DNA of 64,000 nt from Shewanella khirikhana (lineage in GTDB: Bacteria > Pseudomonadota > Gammaproteobacteria > Enterobacterales > Shewanellaceae). Position 1 is the stretch's first letter. Every line of letters starts with the position of its first letter. The translations under genes and the position numbers were made by a program. A model generated the notes under the pieces. The model was not told the DNA's origin and did not search any database. It was given only the letters and a program-made list of their open reading frames with translations. The stretch covers positions 1,674,001 through 1,738,000 of the forward strand of contig NZ_CP020373.1 of NCBI RefSeq assembly GCF_003957745.1, in the 5' to 3' direction. Below are positions 24,589 to 32,303 of this stretch, in pieces.

Positions 24589-25497
24589 ATGGATATTTTG
24601 CAGCTTAACGATTATCGAAAAGTGGTCGCCATTGGCGGCGGTCACGGTCTTGGACGGGTACTTTCCAGCCTGTCATTTCTCGGTCCCAGACTCACAGGCA
24701 TAGTGGCCACCACAGATAACGGTGGTTCCACAGGTCGCCTGCGAGCGCAGCATGACTGTATCGCCTGGGGCGACCTTCGTAACTGTTTATCCCAATTGGC
24801 CGACCGGCCATCGGTAGGTTCACTGCTGTTTGAGTACCGCTTCGAGGGCGAGACCGAGCTTGGTGGTCACAACCTTGGCAATCTTATTCTCTATGCACTG
24901 GATCAGTTGTGTGTACGACCACTCGATGCGGTCAATCTTATTCGCGGCATGCTGAAAATCGAGTGCAAGCTAATCCCCATGTCCGAACAGCCTACCCATC
25001 TGGTGGCGTTGGAAGCCTGTGGTAATCGGGTGTTTGGTGAGTTGGACGTGGACAGGCTTGAAAGCCACCCCATCGCGCTGTCGCTTGAGCCCATGGTCGA
25101 GCCGACTCAGGAAGCCTGCCAGGCAATTGAAGAAGCCGAACTCATCGTACTGGGCCCGGGCAGCTTTTTAACATCCACCCTGCCCGCTTTATTGCTGCCC
25201 AAAATCGCCGCTGCCATTCGCCGCTCAAAAGCCAAGGTTATCCTGATTGATAACCTGACCGCTGAAGTGTCGGCCGCCGCCAACCATCTTTCGCTCAAAG
25301 AGCGCATCGACTGGTGCCATCAACTGATTGGCAAACCGATGATTGAGCGGGTGTTGTGCCACGCCGATGAAGAACGTGTTGATGGCATTTGCCATTATTT
25401 ACCACTTAAGAGCAAACATCACCGCGGTTTGCATGATACCCAGGCGCTGGCAAAAGCCATTATGTCGCCTATGGGTCGCAGCAGGTTGATTGCCTGA
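24589..25497 (+). CDS. yvcK: YvcK/YbhK-family UDP-sugar-binding protein
   Basis: YvcK-like proteins (YbhK in E. coli) bind UDP-GlcNAc and affect cell shape and carbon metabolism in other bacteria. The 302-residue product has the nucleotide-binding opening VVAIGGGHGLGRVLSSL, the TTDNGGSTGRLR motif, a GDLRNCLSQLA segment, GGHNLGNLIL, and ELIVLGPGSFLTSTLP in the CofD-like fold. I chose ATG 24589, which has GGAAG six bases upstream; ATG 24571 adds six residues without a ribosome-binding site. It is monocistronic. Confidence 0.92.
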   Translation: MDILQLNDYRKVVAIGGGHGLGRVLSSLSFLGPRLTGIVATTDNGGSTGRLRAQHDCIAWGDLRNCLSQLADRPSVGSLLFEYRFEGETELGGHNLGNLILYALDQLCVRPLDAVNLIRGMLKIECKLIPMSEQPTHLVALEACGNRVFGELDVDRLESHPIALSLEPMVEPTQEACQAIEEAELIVLGPGSFLTSTLPALLLPKIAAAIRRSKAKVILIDNLTAEVSAAANHLSLKERIDWCHQLIGKPMIERVLCHADEERVDGICHYLPLKSKHHRGLHDTQALAKAIMSPMGRSRLIA

Positions 25498-25541
25498 ATC
25501 AGCAAAGACGAATTAACAACGGCAAATCAACAGTAACAAAC

Positions 25542-25570
25542 AAAAAAGGCTGCCATCGCAGCCTTTTCTA
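25542..25570. terminator. Bidirectional intrinsic terminator
   Basis: AAAAGGCTGC, a four-base loop, GCAGCCTTTT between the converging yvcK (+) and aminotransferase (-) genes. Confidence 0.88.
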
Positions 25571-25593
25571 TTTTGGAACCTATGCTTGGCGAT

Positions 25594-26790
25594 TTACGCG
25601 AGCACAGCTGCTATTGCCTTACAAATGGCGGGCATGTTGCTTTGGGTCATACCGGCCACGCTGATGCGGCCCGAGCCAACAATGTACACCCCATGTTCGT
25701 TTTTGAGCGCTTCAACCTGAGCTTTATTCAGGCCAGAGAAGCTGAACATTCCCATTTGGTGGCTGATAAAGGAAAAGTCCTGGGTCACGCCGGCGGCGGC
25801 CAGGCTTTCCACAAACAAGGTACGCATCTTGGCGATACGCTCACGCATTTCGGCGAGCTCCTGCTCCCACTGCGCCTTAAGCTCGGGACGGCTGAGGATG
25901 GTGCTCACAATCATGGCGCCGTGAGCCGGTGGGTTTGAGTAGTTTGCACGAATGGTGCGTTTGATTTGGCTGAAAGCAACTTTGGCTTCATCATTAGTGG
26001 CGCCTACCAGGGTCACAGCACCGATACGCTCGTTATACAGACCAAAGTTTTTTGAAAACGAATTGGCAATCAGCAGCTCAGGCACCATGGACGCCACCAG
26101 ACGCAGACCTTCGGCATCTTCTTCAATACCACGGCCAAAGCCCTGATAGGCAAAGTCAAACAGTGGAATAAGACCTTTGGCAGCACACAGCTCACCGACC
26201 TTCTGCCACTGCTCGAGGGTCAAATCGATACCGGTTGGGTTGTGGCAGCAGCCGTGCAGCAGCACCAGGTCGCCTTCCACAGCAGCGTCCAGCGAGCTCA
26301 GCATGGCGTCGAAGTCGATACCATGTCTGGCCGCATCGTAGTAGCCGTATTCTTTTACAGTCAAACCGGCGGTTTCAAAAATGTTCTGGTGATTGGCCCA
26401 GGTGGGGTTACTCACCCAAATCACCCGGCTTTGGGTGTTACGAACCACAAACTCAGCGGCAATACGCAGCGCCCCTGTGCCGCCCGGCGCCTGAGCTGTT
26501 ACGGCGCGGCCAGCATCAAGCACTGGGTGGGCTTCACCAAACAGCAACCCCTGCACCACCTTGTTGTACAGGGTTACGCCTTCGATGCCCAGATAGTTCT
26601 TGGTGGTTTCCTCGTCCAGCAGAATGGCTTCGGCCTGCTTAACGGATTTCAGTACCGGCGTCTGCCCTGCCTCATCTTTATAGATCCCTACCCCGAGGTT
26701 GACTTTATCGGTCCGTGGATCGGCCTTAAAGGCGTCGGTCAGACCTAAAATCGGATCGGCGGGTGCGGGTACAACCTGGGAAAATATCAT
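25594..26790 (-). CDS. aspC: Aspartate/aromatic amino acid aminotransferase
   Basis: This PLP enzyme transfers the amino group between aspartate (or aromatic amino acids) and 2-oxoglutarate. The 398-residue protein aligns by eye with E. coli AspC: VNLGVGIYKDEAGQTPVLKSV, ETTKNYLGIEG, QAPGGTGALRIAAEF, VLLHGCCHNPTGIDLT, LFDFAYQGF, and the PLP lysine in ANSFSKNFGLYNER. An Arg near the C-terminus (GSGRISVAGM) would bind the substrate carboxylate. AspC and TyrB are close relatives, and I cannot tell preferred substrate from sequence alone. Length is normal for the family. Confidence 0.9.
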   Translation of the reverse strand: MIFSQVVPAPADPILGLTDAFKADPRTDKVNLGVGIYKDEAGQTPVLKSVKQAEAILLDEETTKNYLGIEGVTLYNKVVQGLLFGEAHPVLDAGRAVTAQAPGGTGALRIAAEFVVRNTQSRVIWVSNPTWANHQNIFETAGLTVKEYGYYDAARHGIDFDAMLSSLDAAVEGDLVLLHGCCHNPTGIDLTLEQWQKVGELCAAKGLIPLFDFAYQGFGRGIEEDAEGLRLVASMVPELLIANSFSKNFGLYNERIGAVTLVGATNDEAKVAFSQIKRTIRANYSNPPAHGAMIVSTILSRPELKAQWEQELAEMRERIAKMRTLFVESLAAAGVTQDFSFISHQMGMFSFSGLNKAQVEALKNEHGVYIVGSGRISVAGMTQSNMPAICKAIAAVLA

Positions 26791-26978
26791 GGGATCTATC
26801 CTTTATTCAGTGAGGGTAACGAAAACCGCATAGTTATAGCATTGCGCGCCGCAGCCGTTAAGCCATGCCTAAAGATTCTTTGTGAAAATCTCTAATAGAT
26901 GAATATTCGTCAAAATTTTGAATAAAACTTTGATAAGTATAAAACGGATTTGAAATGGGAGAGTGTTGGAACTTGAAG

Positions 26979-27052
26979 TGGAGGCGCGACCCGGAGTCGA
27001 ACCGAGATCGACGGATTTGCAATCCGCAGCATAGCCATTCTGCCATCGCGCC
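26979..27052 (-). tRNA. tRNA-Cys (GCA)
   Basis: On the minus strand the 74-base gene starts GGCGCGATGGCAG, has the anticodon loop ATTGCAAAT with anticodon GCA, a T-arm GGTTCGACTCC, and an encoded CCA end. The acceptor stem GGCGCG pairs with CGCGCC. It follows tRNA-Gly by 21 bases. Confidence 0.97.
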
Positions 27053-27073
27053 ACAAAGTGAATAAGGAAAGAT

Positions 27074-27149
27074 TGGAGCGACATATCGGGTTCGAACCGA
27101 TGACCTATACCTTGGCAAGGTATCGCTCTACCAACTGAGCTAATGTCGC
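27074..27149 (-). tRNA. tRNA-Gly (GCC)
   Basis: The 76-base gene starts GCGACATTAGCTCAG on the minus strand, has anticodon GCC in the loop CTTGCCAAG, a T-arm GGTTCGAACCC, and an encoded CCA end. It precedes tRNA-Cys in the same transcript. Confidence 0.97.
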
Positions 27150-27178
27150 ATTTGTCGCGTATAACCTCGTCAAACTAG

Positions 27179-27218
27179 GCTTGGTATCGCTGCCTTTGCC
27201 TGACTGAGCTAATATCGC
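27179..27218 (-). pseudogene. tRNA-Gly remnant (5' half)
   Basis: On the minus strand the segment starts GCGATATTAGCTCAGTC and ends GCGATACC, closely following the 5' half of the intact tRNA-Gly, with an altered D-loop. It breaks off before the anticodon loop, and no T-arm follows. It is the first element after the promoter at 27259-27286 and is probably what remains of a tandem duplicate. Confidence 0.7.
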
Positions 27219-27258
27219 ATTTCCTTACTGCCAACAGAGTTCCCTGTCAGCGAGTTGC

Positions 27259-27286
27259 ATTCTACCTTTTTCGATCGACCAGTCAA
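27259..27286 (-). promoter_or_regulatory. Promoter of the tRNA-Gly-Cys transcript
   Basis: On the minus strand TTGACT (27286-27281) and TAGAAT (27264-27259) are separated by 16 bases, about 40 bases before the tRNA-Gly remnant. Confidence 0.7.
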
Positions 27287-27337
27287 CGGCTTTTTGCCCC
27301 GAAATGTGCTGTCTGGCGGTTAATTGTGCGAACAATA

Positions 27338-27366
27338 ACAAAAGCCCGGCATTGCCGGGCTTTTTA
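27338..27366. terminator. Intrinsic terminator of the GAPDH-like gene
   Basis: AAAAGCCCGGCA, short loop, TGCCGGGCTTTTT. It lies 20 bases past the stop of the minus-strand dehydrogenase gene. Confidence 0.85.
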
Positions 27367-27385
27367 GCTGTCAACCTGATGCTGA

Positions 27386-28825
27386 TTACTCAGACACAGG
27401 CAGTGACAGGTGGTTCAGGCCGAGCATTTTCTGCATCACGCCCACTACCTGACAGCTGTAACCAAACTCGTTGTCGTACCACACATACAGGATGGCGCGT
27501 TTACCATCGGCGATAGTGGCTTCGGAGTCAACTACACCGGCGTAACGTGAACCAACCAGGTCGCTGGATACGATTTCAGTGGAGTTGGTGAAATCGATTT
27601 GGTTTTGCAGCGGTGAGTGCAGCGCGACATCCAACAGATAATTGTTGATATCGTCTTTGCTGGTCTCAGCATTCAGGTTCAGGCTCAAAATAGCCATGGA
27701 CACGTTTGGTGTAGGTACGCGGATAGCGTTACCGGTCAAACGACCTGCCAATACTGGCAGCGCTTTGGCAACGGCCTTGGCTGCGCCTGTCTCGGTGATA
27801 ACCATGTTCAGCGGTGCGCTGCGACCACGGCGATCGGCCTTGTGGTAGTTATCGATGAGGTTCTGGTCATTGGTGTATGAGTGGATGGTTTCCACGTGAC
27901 CGTTTTCGATACCGTACTTGTCGTTGATGGCCTTCAGCACCGGCGTAATGGCGTTGGTGGTGCAGGATGCGGCAGAAACGATTGTGTCTTCATCGAGAAT
28001 GTCGTTATCGTTTACGCCGAATACGATGTTCTTGATGTTACCTTTGGCAGGTGCCGTCAGCAGCACCTTGGCAGCGCCTGGACTCTTGAGGTGCAGACCC
28101 AGACCCGCTTCATCTTTCCACACACCGGTGTTATCAACGACCAGCGCATTGTTGATGCCATACTTGGTGTAATCCACTTCTTCCGGGCCGTTGGCATAGA
28201 TGATCTGGATGTAGGTACCGTTGGCGATGAGGGCGTTGTTTTCTTCATCGATTTCCACAGAGCCATTGAATGGACCGTGAACAGAGTCGCGGCGCAGCAG
28301 GCTGGCACGTTTCTCCAGATCGCCGGCACGGCCGCCACGGATAACGATGGCGCGCAGACGCAGCTTGTTACTGCGGCCGGTGCGTTCAATCAGCAAGCGG
28401 GCCAGCAGACGACCAATACGGCCAAAACCGTACAGTACTACGTCTCTTGGCTCTACTTCATCGGCATGGTCGATGGCGCTGGCCAGTTCGTGGGCCATGT
28501 AGGCCTCGATTTCACTGGCGTCGCTGTGGTTGCGCCAGTAATTTACGGCGAGCTTGCCGATATCCACTTTACACTGCTTAACTGCCAGCTTGCTCAGGGC
28601 CTCAATAAAAGGGAAGCTTTCGCGCAGACGCAGTTTGTCACCTACGTGGCGACGCACCAGACGGTGAGCCTTAATGATTTCGATGGTAGAGGCGTTCAGC
28701 AGAGGCTTGCCATAGACAACAACTTCTACACCTTGGTTGCGATACAGTTTACCCAGCAGAGGTTGCATAGCCTCGGCCATTTCAAATCGTTCTTGCCAGC
28801 TTTGCAGGTGTTTATCAGCACTCAT
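27386..28825 (-). CDS. Glyceraldehyde-3-phosphate dehydrogenase, long form
   Basis: This second GAPDH has 479 residues, about 130 more than the classical enzyme at 30067. The extra N-terminus is alpha-helical and of unknown role. The Rossmann fold starts at VVLYGFGRIGRLLARLL (near residue 130) and the catalytic cysteine is about residue 288 in SAASCTTNA, with the usual His in ETIHSYTNDQ and a WYDNEFGYS end. In Shewanella such long forms exist alongside the standard gapA. Whether it works in glycolysis or gluconeogenesis cannot be told from sequence. A HexR-like site lies in the upstream divergent region. Confidence 0.9.
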   Translation of the reverse strand: MSADKHLQSWQERFEMAEAMQPLLGKLYRNQGVEVVVYGKPLLNASTIEIIKAHRLVRRHVGDKLRLRESFPFIEALSKLAVKQCKVDIGKLAVNYWRNHSDASEIEAYMAHELASAIDHADEVEPRDVVLYGFGRIGRLLARLLIERTGRSNKLRLRAIVIRGGRAGDLEKRASLLRRDSVHGPFNGSVEIDEENNALIANGTYIQIIYANGPEEVDYTKYGINNALVVDNTGVWKDEAGLGLHLKSPGAAKVLLTAPAKGNIKNIVFGVNDNDILDEDTIVSAASCTTNAITPVLKAINDKYGIENGHVETIHSYTNDQNLIDNYHKADRRGRSAPLNMVITETGAAKAVAKALPVLAGRLTGNAIRVPTPNVSMAILSLNLNAETSKDDINNYLLDVALHSPLQNQIDFTNSTEIVSSDLVGSRYAGVVDSEATIADGKRAILYVWYDNEFGYSCQVVGVMQKMLGLNHLSLPVSE

Positions 28826-28989
28826 GTACAGATCCTTTATCTCACTTTTCTATATTTATTTACAGAAAGGTTTGAGTAACAAACAGAAACGACCATAATC
28901 AGTTTAGTATAGGGTCGGGCTCCGATTTTGGTCGGCGCTATTGTAATGAAACTTGCTCCGCCTTACCAGTAAGATATTTTCGCTAAGCG

Positions 28990-29004
28990 TGTAATTTTAT
29001 TAGA
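28990..29004. promoter_or_regulatory. Candidate HexR site (long GAPDH / DUF2989 divergent region)
   Basis: TGTAATTTTATTAGA matches the HexR consensus TGTAATwwwATTACA at 13 of 15 positions. It is 10 bases before the DUF2989 start and about 165 bases before the long GAPDH start. Confidence 0.5.
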
Positions 29005-29013
29005 GAAAATGCC

Positions 29014-29925
29014 GTGAAAAGCCACTCCACCCGTTCTTTTTTTGTAATGTTTACATCATTTATTGCCTTTTCCTGCGGATTTGTGCTTTTTGGCTGCGAT
29101 AATGACCGTAACACAGACGCTATTTGTAAAAATAATCCCGAACTTTGCGAAGATCTGCACCGCGACAGTTGGTGTCGCTATGAAAAAGGCGACCTTATTC
29201 GTCAGCGCTTCATTTTAAAAAGCACCCCTGAGCCCAGCGGCAAACAAATTTACGACCAATTGCGCTTCCTGGAGGTCTATTCCAAATGCATTGAGCTTGC
29301 CGCTGGTGTGCAGCATAAAGTGAATGTGTCGCGCACCAACGACAGGATGCGCGCCTTTGGCATAAGCGTTCAAAACCTAGAAGAATTACAGGAGTCCACC
29401 AAGGGCGCCACCGACCCTCACCTCGCCTACTATCACTGGTCACGCTTCAATGACGCCAAGGCGCTTGATGTGCTGTTGAAGGCCGAGGCCGATGGCCAGG
29501 TCGACGACCCGGAATTGCTGTCAAAACTCGCGATTTACTACCTGAAGACTGACGCCGCCAGGGCGAGAACCTTGTATCTTGATGTTTTGGCGCACACCGA
29601 TGCGGCTCACTCAGATCCCGATTGGCTGTTGGGGCTGGCAACCGCCTCGCGTAACCTGCACGATTTGGAGTCGAGTTATCTCTATTCACGCGCCAATGTG
29701 TTTTTAACCGGTCAGGCGGTGAACGAAGCACAAATGCATGCGCTGGTGAAAGGCGATAAACAGCTTATTGCCATGCTGGATGAACAGGCTCAGGCACTTG
29801 CCGATGCCATCAAGTCCGGCAACTTTGCGGGCAGTAGCATTGAAAAAACGCTCAGAGCCAAAGCTGCACCGGCCGCGGCAAAATCTGCGCCAGAGCATGA
29901 AATTCCAGCGCCAGATGGCCAATAA
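29014..29925 (+). CDS. DUF2989-family putative lipoprotein
   Basis: The 303-residue product has a signal sequence ending in a lipobox-like FVLFGC, followed by CDNDRNTDAICKNNPELCEDL with several cysteines. The body is mostly alpha-helical (DAKALDVLLKAEADGQ, LSKLAIYYLKTDAARARTLYLDVL), resembling tetratricopeptide-type repeats. The tail is Ala/Pro-rich. I associate it with DUF2989, found in Shewanella between two GAPDH genes; the function is unknown. The start is GTG at 29014 with AGAG upstream. Confidence 0.78.
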   Translation: MKSHSTRSFFVMFTSFIAFSCGFVLFGCDNDRNTDAICKNNPELCEDLHRDSWCRYEKGDLIRQRFILKSTPEPSGKQIYDQLRFLEVYSKCIELAAGVQHKVNVSRTNDRMRAFGISVQNLEELQESTKGATDPHLAYYHWSRFNDAKALDVLLKAEADGQVDDPELLSKLAIYYLKTDAARARTLYLDVLAHTDAAHSDPDWLLGLATASRNLHDLESSYLYSRANVFLTGQAVNEAQMHALVKGDKQLIAMLDEQAQALADAIKSGNFAGSSIEKTLRAKAAPAAAKSAPEHEIPAPDGQ

Positions 29926-30018
29926 ATTATAAAAAGCGAGAGCGGTGTAAAATAATAACGTTTTTTGGGGCGATAATCGGGTTAAAACTGGGAATTAACT
30001 TGACGAATTCAAACAATT

Positions 30019-30035
30019 TGGTAATTTTACTACCA
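30019..30035. promoter_or_regulatory. Candidate HexR site upstream of gapA
   Basis: TGGTAATTTTACTACCA lies 32 bases before the gapA start. Its inner 15 bases match TGTAATwwwATTACA at about 12 positions, and the ends are palindromic (TGGTA/TACCA). Confidence 0.5.
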
Positions 30036-30066
30036 GATATTGTTTATAATCACTGAGGGATATGAA

Positions 30067-31080
30067 ATGACTATCCGCGTAGCAATTAACGGCTATGGCC
30101 GTATCGGTCGCAACGTACTGCGTGCTCTGTACGAAAGCGAAAAAGAATATCCTATCGAAATCGTTGCTATCAACGATCTCGGCGACGCCTCCATCAACGC
30201 CCACCTGACCAAATACGATTCTGTACACGGCCGTTTCAACGCCAAAGTTGAAAACGACGCAGAAGCGATTTACGTCAACGGCGACAAGATCCTCACCTTC
30301 TCTGAGCGTGACCCAGCCAAGCTGCCTTGGGCCGATCTCAAGGTTGACGTGGTGTTTGAATGTACCGGTATCTTTACCTCTAAAGAAGCCGTACAGCCTC
30401 ACCTGAATGCCGGCGCCAAGAAAGTGATCATCTCTGCCCCAGGCAAGAACGTGGATGCGACCGTGGTTTACGGCGTAAACCAGAATGTGCTGACCAGCGA
30501 CATGACCGTTATCTCCAACGCGTCCTGTACCACTAACTGTCTGGCGCCATTCGCCAAGCCGCTGAACGATGCCATTGGTATCGAGTCTGGCCTGATGACC
30601 ACCATCCACGCCTACACCAACGACCAGCGTCTGTCTGACGTGTATCACAGCGATCTGCGCCGTGCCCGTGCTGCTGCCATGTCCATGATCCCAACCAAGA
30701 CCGGCGCCGCTGCTGCGGTAGGTTTGGTGGTTCCTGAGCTGCAAGGCAAGTTTGATGGTCTGGCGGTTCGCGTACCTACTGTGAACGTGTCTCTGGTTGA
30801 CTTGTCTTTCATCGCCTCTCGCGACACCACTGTGGCCGAAGTGAATGAAATCATCGAAAAAGCTCTGGCTGCCGATGTAGTTCTGAGTCAGGTACTGGCA
30901 GTAAATAAAGAGCCGCTGGTGTCTATCGACTTCAACCACAATGCCTTCTCTTCCAACTTCGACGCTACTCAAACCCGCGTAAGTGGTCGTCTGGTGAAGG
31001 TTATGGCTTGGTACGACAACGAGTGGGGTTTCAGCAACCGTATGCTGGACAACGCCGTTGCCCTGATGAACGCCAAGTAA
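30067..31080 (+). CDS. gapA: Glyceraldehyde-3-phosphate dehydrogenase, classical form
   Basis: The 337-residue enzyme oxidises glyceraldehyde 3-phosphate with NAD(P) in glycolysis. It has the Rossmann start MTIRVAINGYGRIGRNVLRAL, the catalytic cysteine in SNASCTTNCLAP, the His in TTIHAYTNDQRL and the C-terminal WYDNEWGFSNRM. ATG 30067 is preferred; it has GAGGG upstream and gives the family's N-terminus, while an ATG at 30040 would add nine unrelated residues. A strong terminator follows, and codon use is highly biased, as for an abundant protein. Confidence 0.95.
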   Translation: MTIRVAINGYGRIGRNVLRALYESEKEYPIEIVAINDLGDASINAHLTKYDSVHGRFNAKVENDAEAIYVNGDKILTFSERDPAKLPWADLKVDVVFECTGIFTSKEAVQPHLNAGAKKVIISAPGKNVDATVVYGVNQNVLTSDMTVISNASCTTNCLAPFAKPLNDAIGIESGLMTTIHAYTNDQRLSDVYHSDLRRARAAAMSMIPTKTGAAAAVGLVVPELQGKFDGLAVRVPTVNVSLVDLSFIASRDTTVAEVNEIIEKALAADVVLSQVLAVNKEPLVSIDFNHNAFSSNFDATQTRVSGRLVKVMAWYDNEWGFSNRMLDNAVALMNAK

Positions 31081-31096
31081 GACGTTCTCACACAGG

Positions 31097-31121
31097 AAAA
31101 GGCCCCTCGGGGCCTTTTTTG
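31097..31121 (+). terminator. Intrinsic terminator of gapA
   Basis: AAAAGGCCCC, loop TC, GGGGCCTTTTTT, 17 bases after the gapA stop. Confidence 0.9.
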
Positions 31122-31122
31122 T

Positions 31123-31582
31123 TGCCTGCGTTCCGCTCACTGCTGATGTGGTTTTCAGGCGTTCGCTGCAAGTTGCCAACTATTCCTGACTGCTCACGAC
31201 TCACTTCTGCCTAACCGAGTCGGAAGCTACAAACCTCAGGTCCCTCTGTAGCCTCGCTTGTTTGAGCGCCATCGTCAGGGAAGGCAGCTGCTATATATGC
31301 TGCTAAATACAGGATCCCAAGCGGGTATCAGCTGCCCTATTCCGCCTCCTTATTCAGCTTTTAACCGGGATGGCCAAGCCAAGATAGCGAACAAGATAGC
31401 TAAATAAGCAAAGATAGTTCAGCGCCTGTTGACCCCGCTGCTTTTATTGTGCTCCGGCCACACAGCAATACTCGTCTTAGCACCGAAGCCAGAGCCATAT
31501 CCAACGCACGCTACCGCGTTATGCCTGCTTTATTCCTTAAGCAAGCAGCGATTGCTTGCGACGTTATCGTAAGATGCCAATA
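31123..31582. other. Gene-free spacer between gapA and eda
   Basis: About 460 bases with no supported gene. The word AAGATAG recurs three times (around 31380, 31394 and 31413), and a GCAAGCA/TGCTTGC hairpin lies near 31542-31558. Nothing else stands out. Confidence 0.6.
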
Positions 31583-31608
31583 AAAAAGCCCCGCAGGTGC
31601 GGGGCTTT
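31583..31608 (-). terminator. Intrinsic terminator of zwf-pgl-edd-eda
   Basis: On the minus strand AAAGCCCCGCA, loop, TGCGGGGCTTTTTT, about 30 bases after the eda stop. Confidence 0.88.
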
Positions 31609-31639
31609 CACGAATCAACTGTTAATTGAAGGCGTCAGC

Positions 31640-32284
31640 TTAGTTTAGACCAGCCAGCGCTTCTTTACACAGGCTGGTGATCCTGTCCCAATCACCGGCG
31701 TCCATGGCGTCCGTTGGAGCAATCCAACTGCCACCGATGCAATCTACGTTCTTCAGTGCCAGGTAGTCCTTGTAGCTTGAAGGCGTGATGCCGCCGGTTG
31801 GGCAGAAGCGGATATCCGCCAGCGGGCCCTGGAAGGCTTTCAGTGCATTCACACCGCCAGAGGCTTCGGCTGGGAAAAACTTAAAGTGACGATAGCCAAT
31901 GGCCATACCCGCCATTACTTCAGAGATACTCGCCACACCAGGGATAAGAGGTACTTTCCCCTGAATTGCGGTTTTCAGCAGCTCTGGATAGGCACCCGGC
32001 GTGATGATGAACTGAGCACCGGCATTCACCGCCTGCTCGAGCTGTTCTTCATTCAAAATGGTACCGGCGCCGACCAAGGCTTCAGGAACTTCTTTGGCAA
32101 TTTTTTCAATGGCTTCGAGAGCACATTCGGTGCGCAGCGTCACTTCCAGCACACTGATACCACCGGCTACCAATGCCTTTGCCAAGGGCACAGCATGTTC
32201 GAGCTTGTTGATCACCATGACGGGAACAATCGGGCTGCGCTTAAAAATATCCTGTGGTTGCAAAGACCAGTTATTCTCAGACAT
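31640..32284 (-). CDS. eda: KDPG aldolase (2-keto-3-deoxy-6-phosphogluconate aldolase)
   Basis: Eda splits KDPG into pyruvate and glyceraldehyde 3-phosphate, the last step of the Entner-Doudoroff pathway. The 214-residue protein has the Glu in LEVTLRTECALEAI, the VGAGTILNEEQL motif, the Schiff-base lysine in YRHFKFFPAEASGG and the phosphate-binding PTGGITPSS. It follows edd by 19 bases and is the last gene in the operon. Confidence 0.96.
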   Translation of the reverse strand: MSENNWSLQPQDIFKRSPIVPVMVINKLEHAVPLAKALVAGGISVLEVTLRTECALEAIEKIAKEVPEALVGAGTILNEEQLEQAVNAGAQFIITPGAYPELLKTAIQGKVPLIPGVASISEVMAGMAIGYRHFKFFPAEASGGVNALKAFQGPLADIRFCPTGGITPSSYKDYLALKNVDCIGGSWIAPTDAMDAGDWDRITSLCKEALAGLN

Positions 32285-32303
32285 CTGTCGTTTCCTTCAT
32301 GGA

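Noticed and set aside
27881..28879. A 332-residue open frame antisense to the long GAPDH gene
   Set aside because: The minus-strand GAPDH is clear; the plus-strand frame is a shadow.
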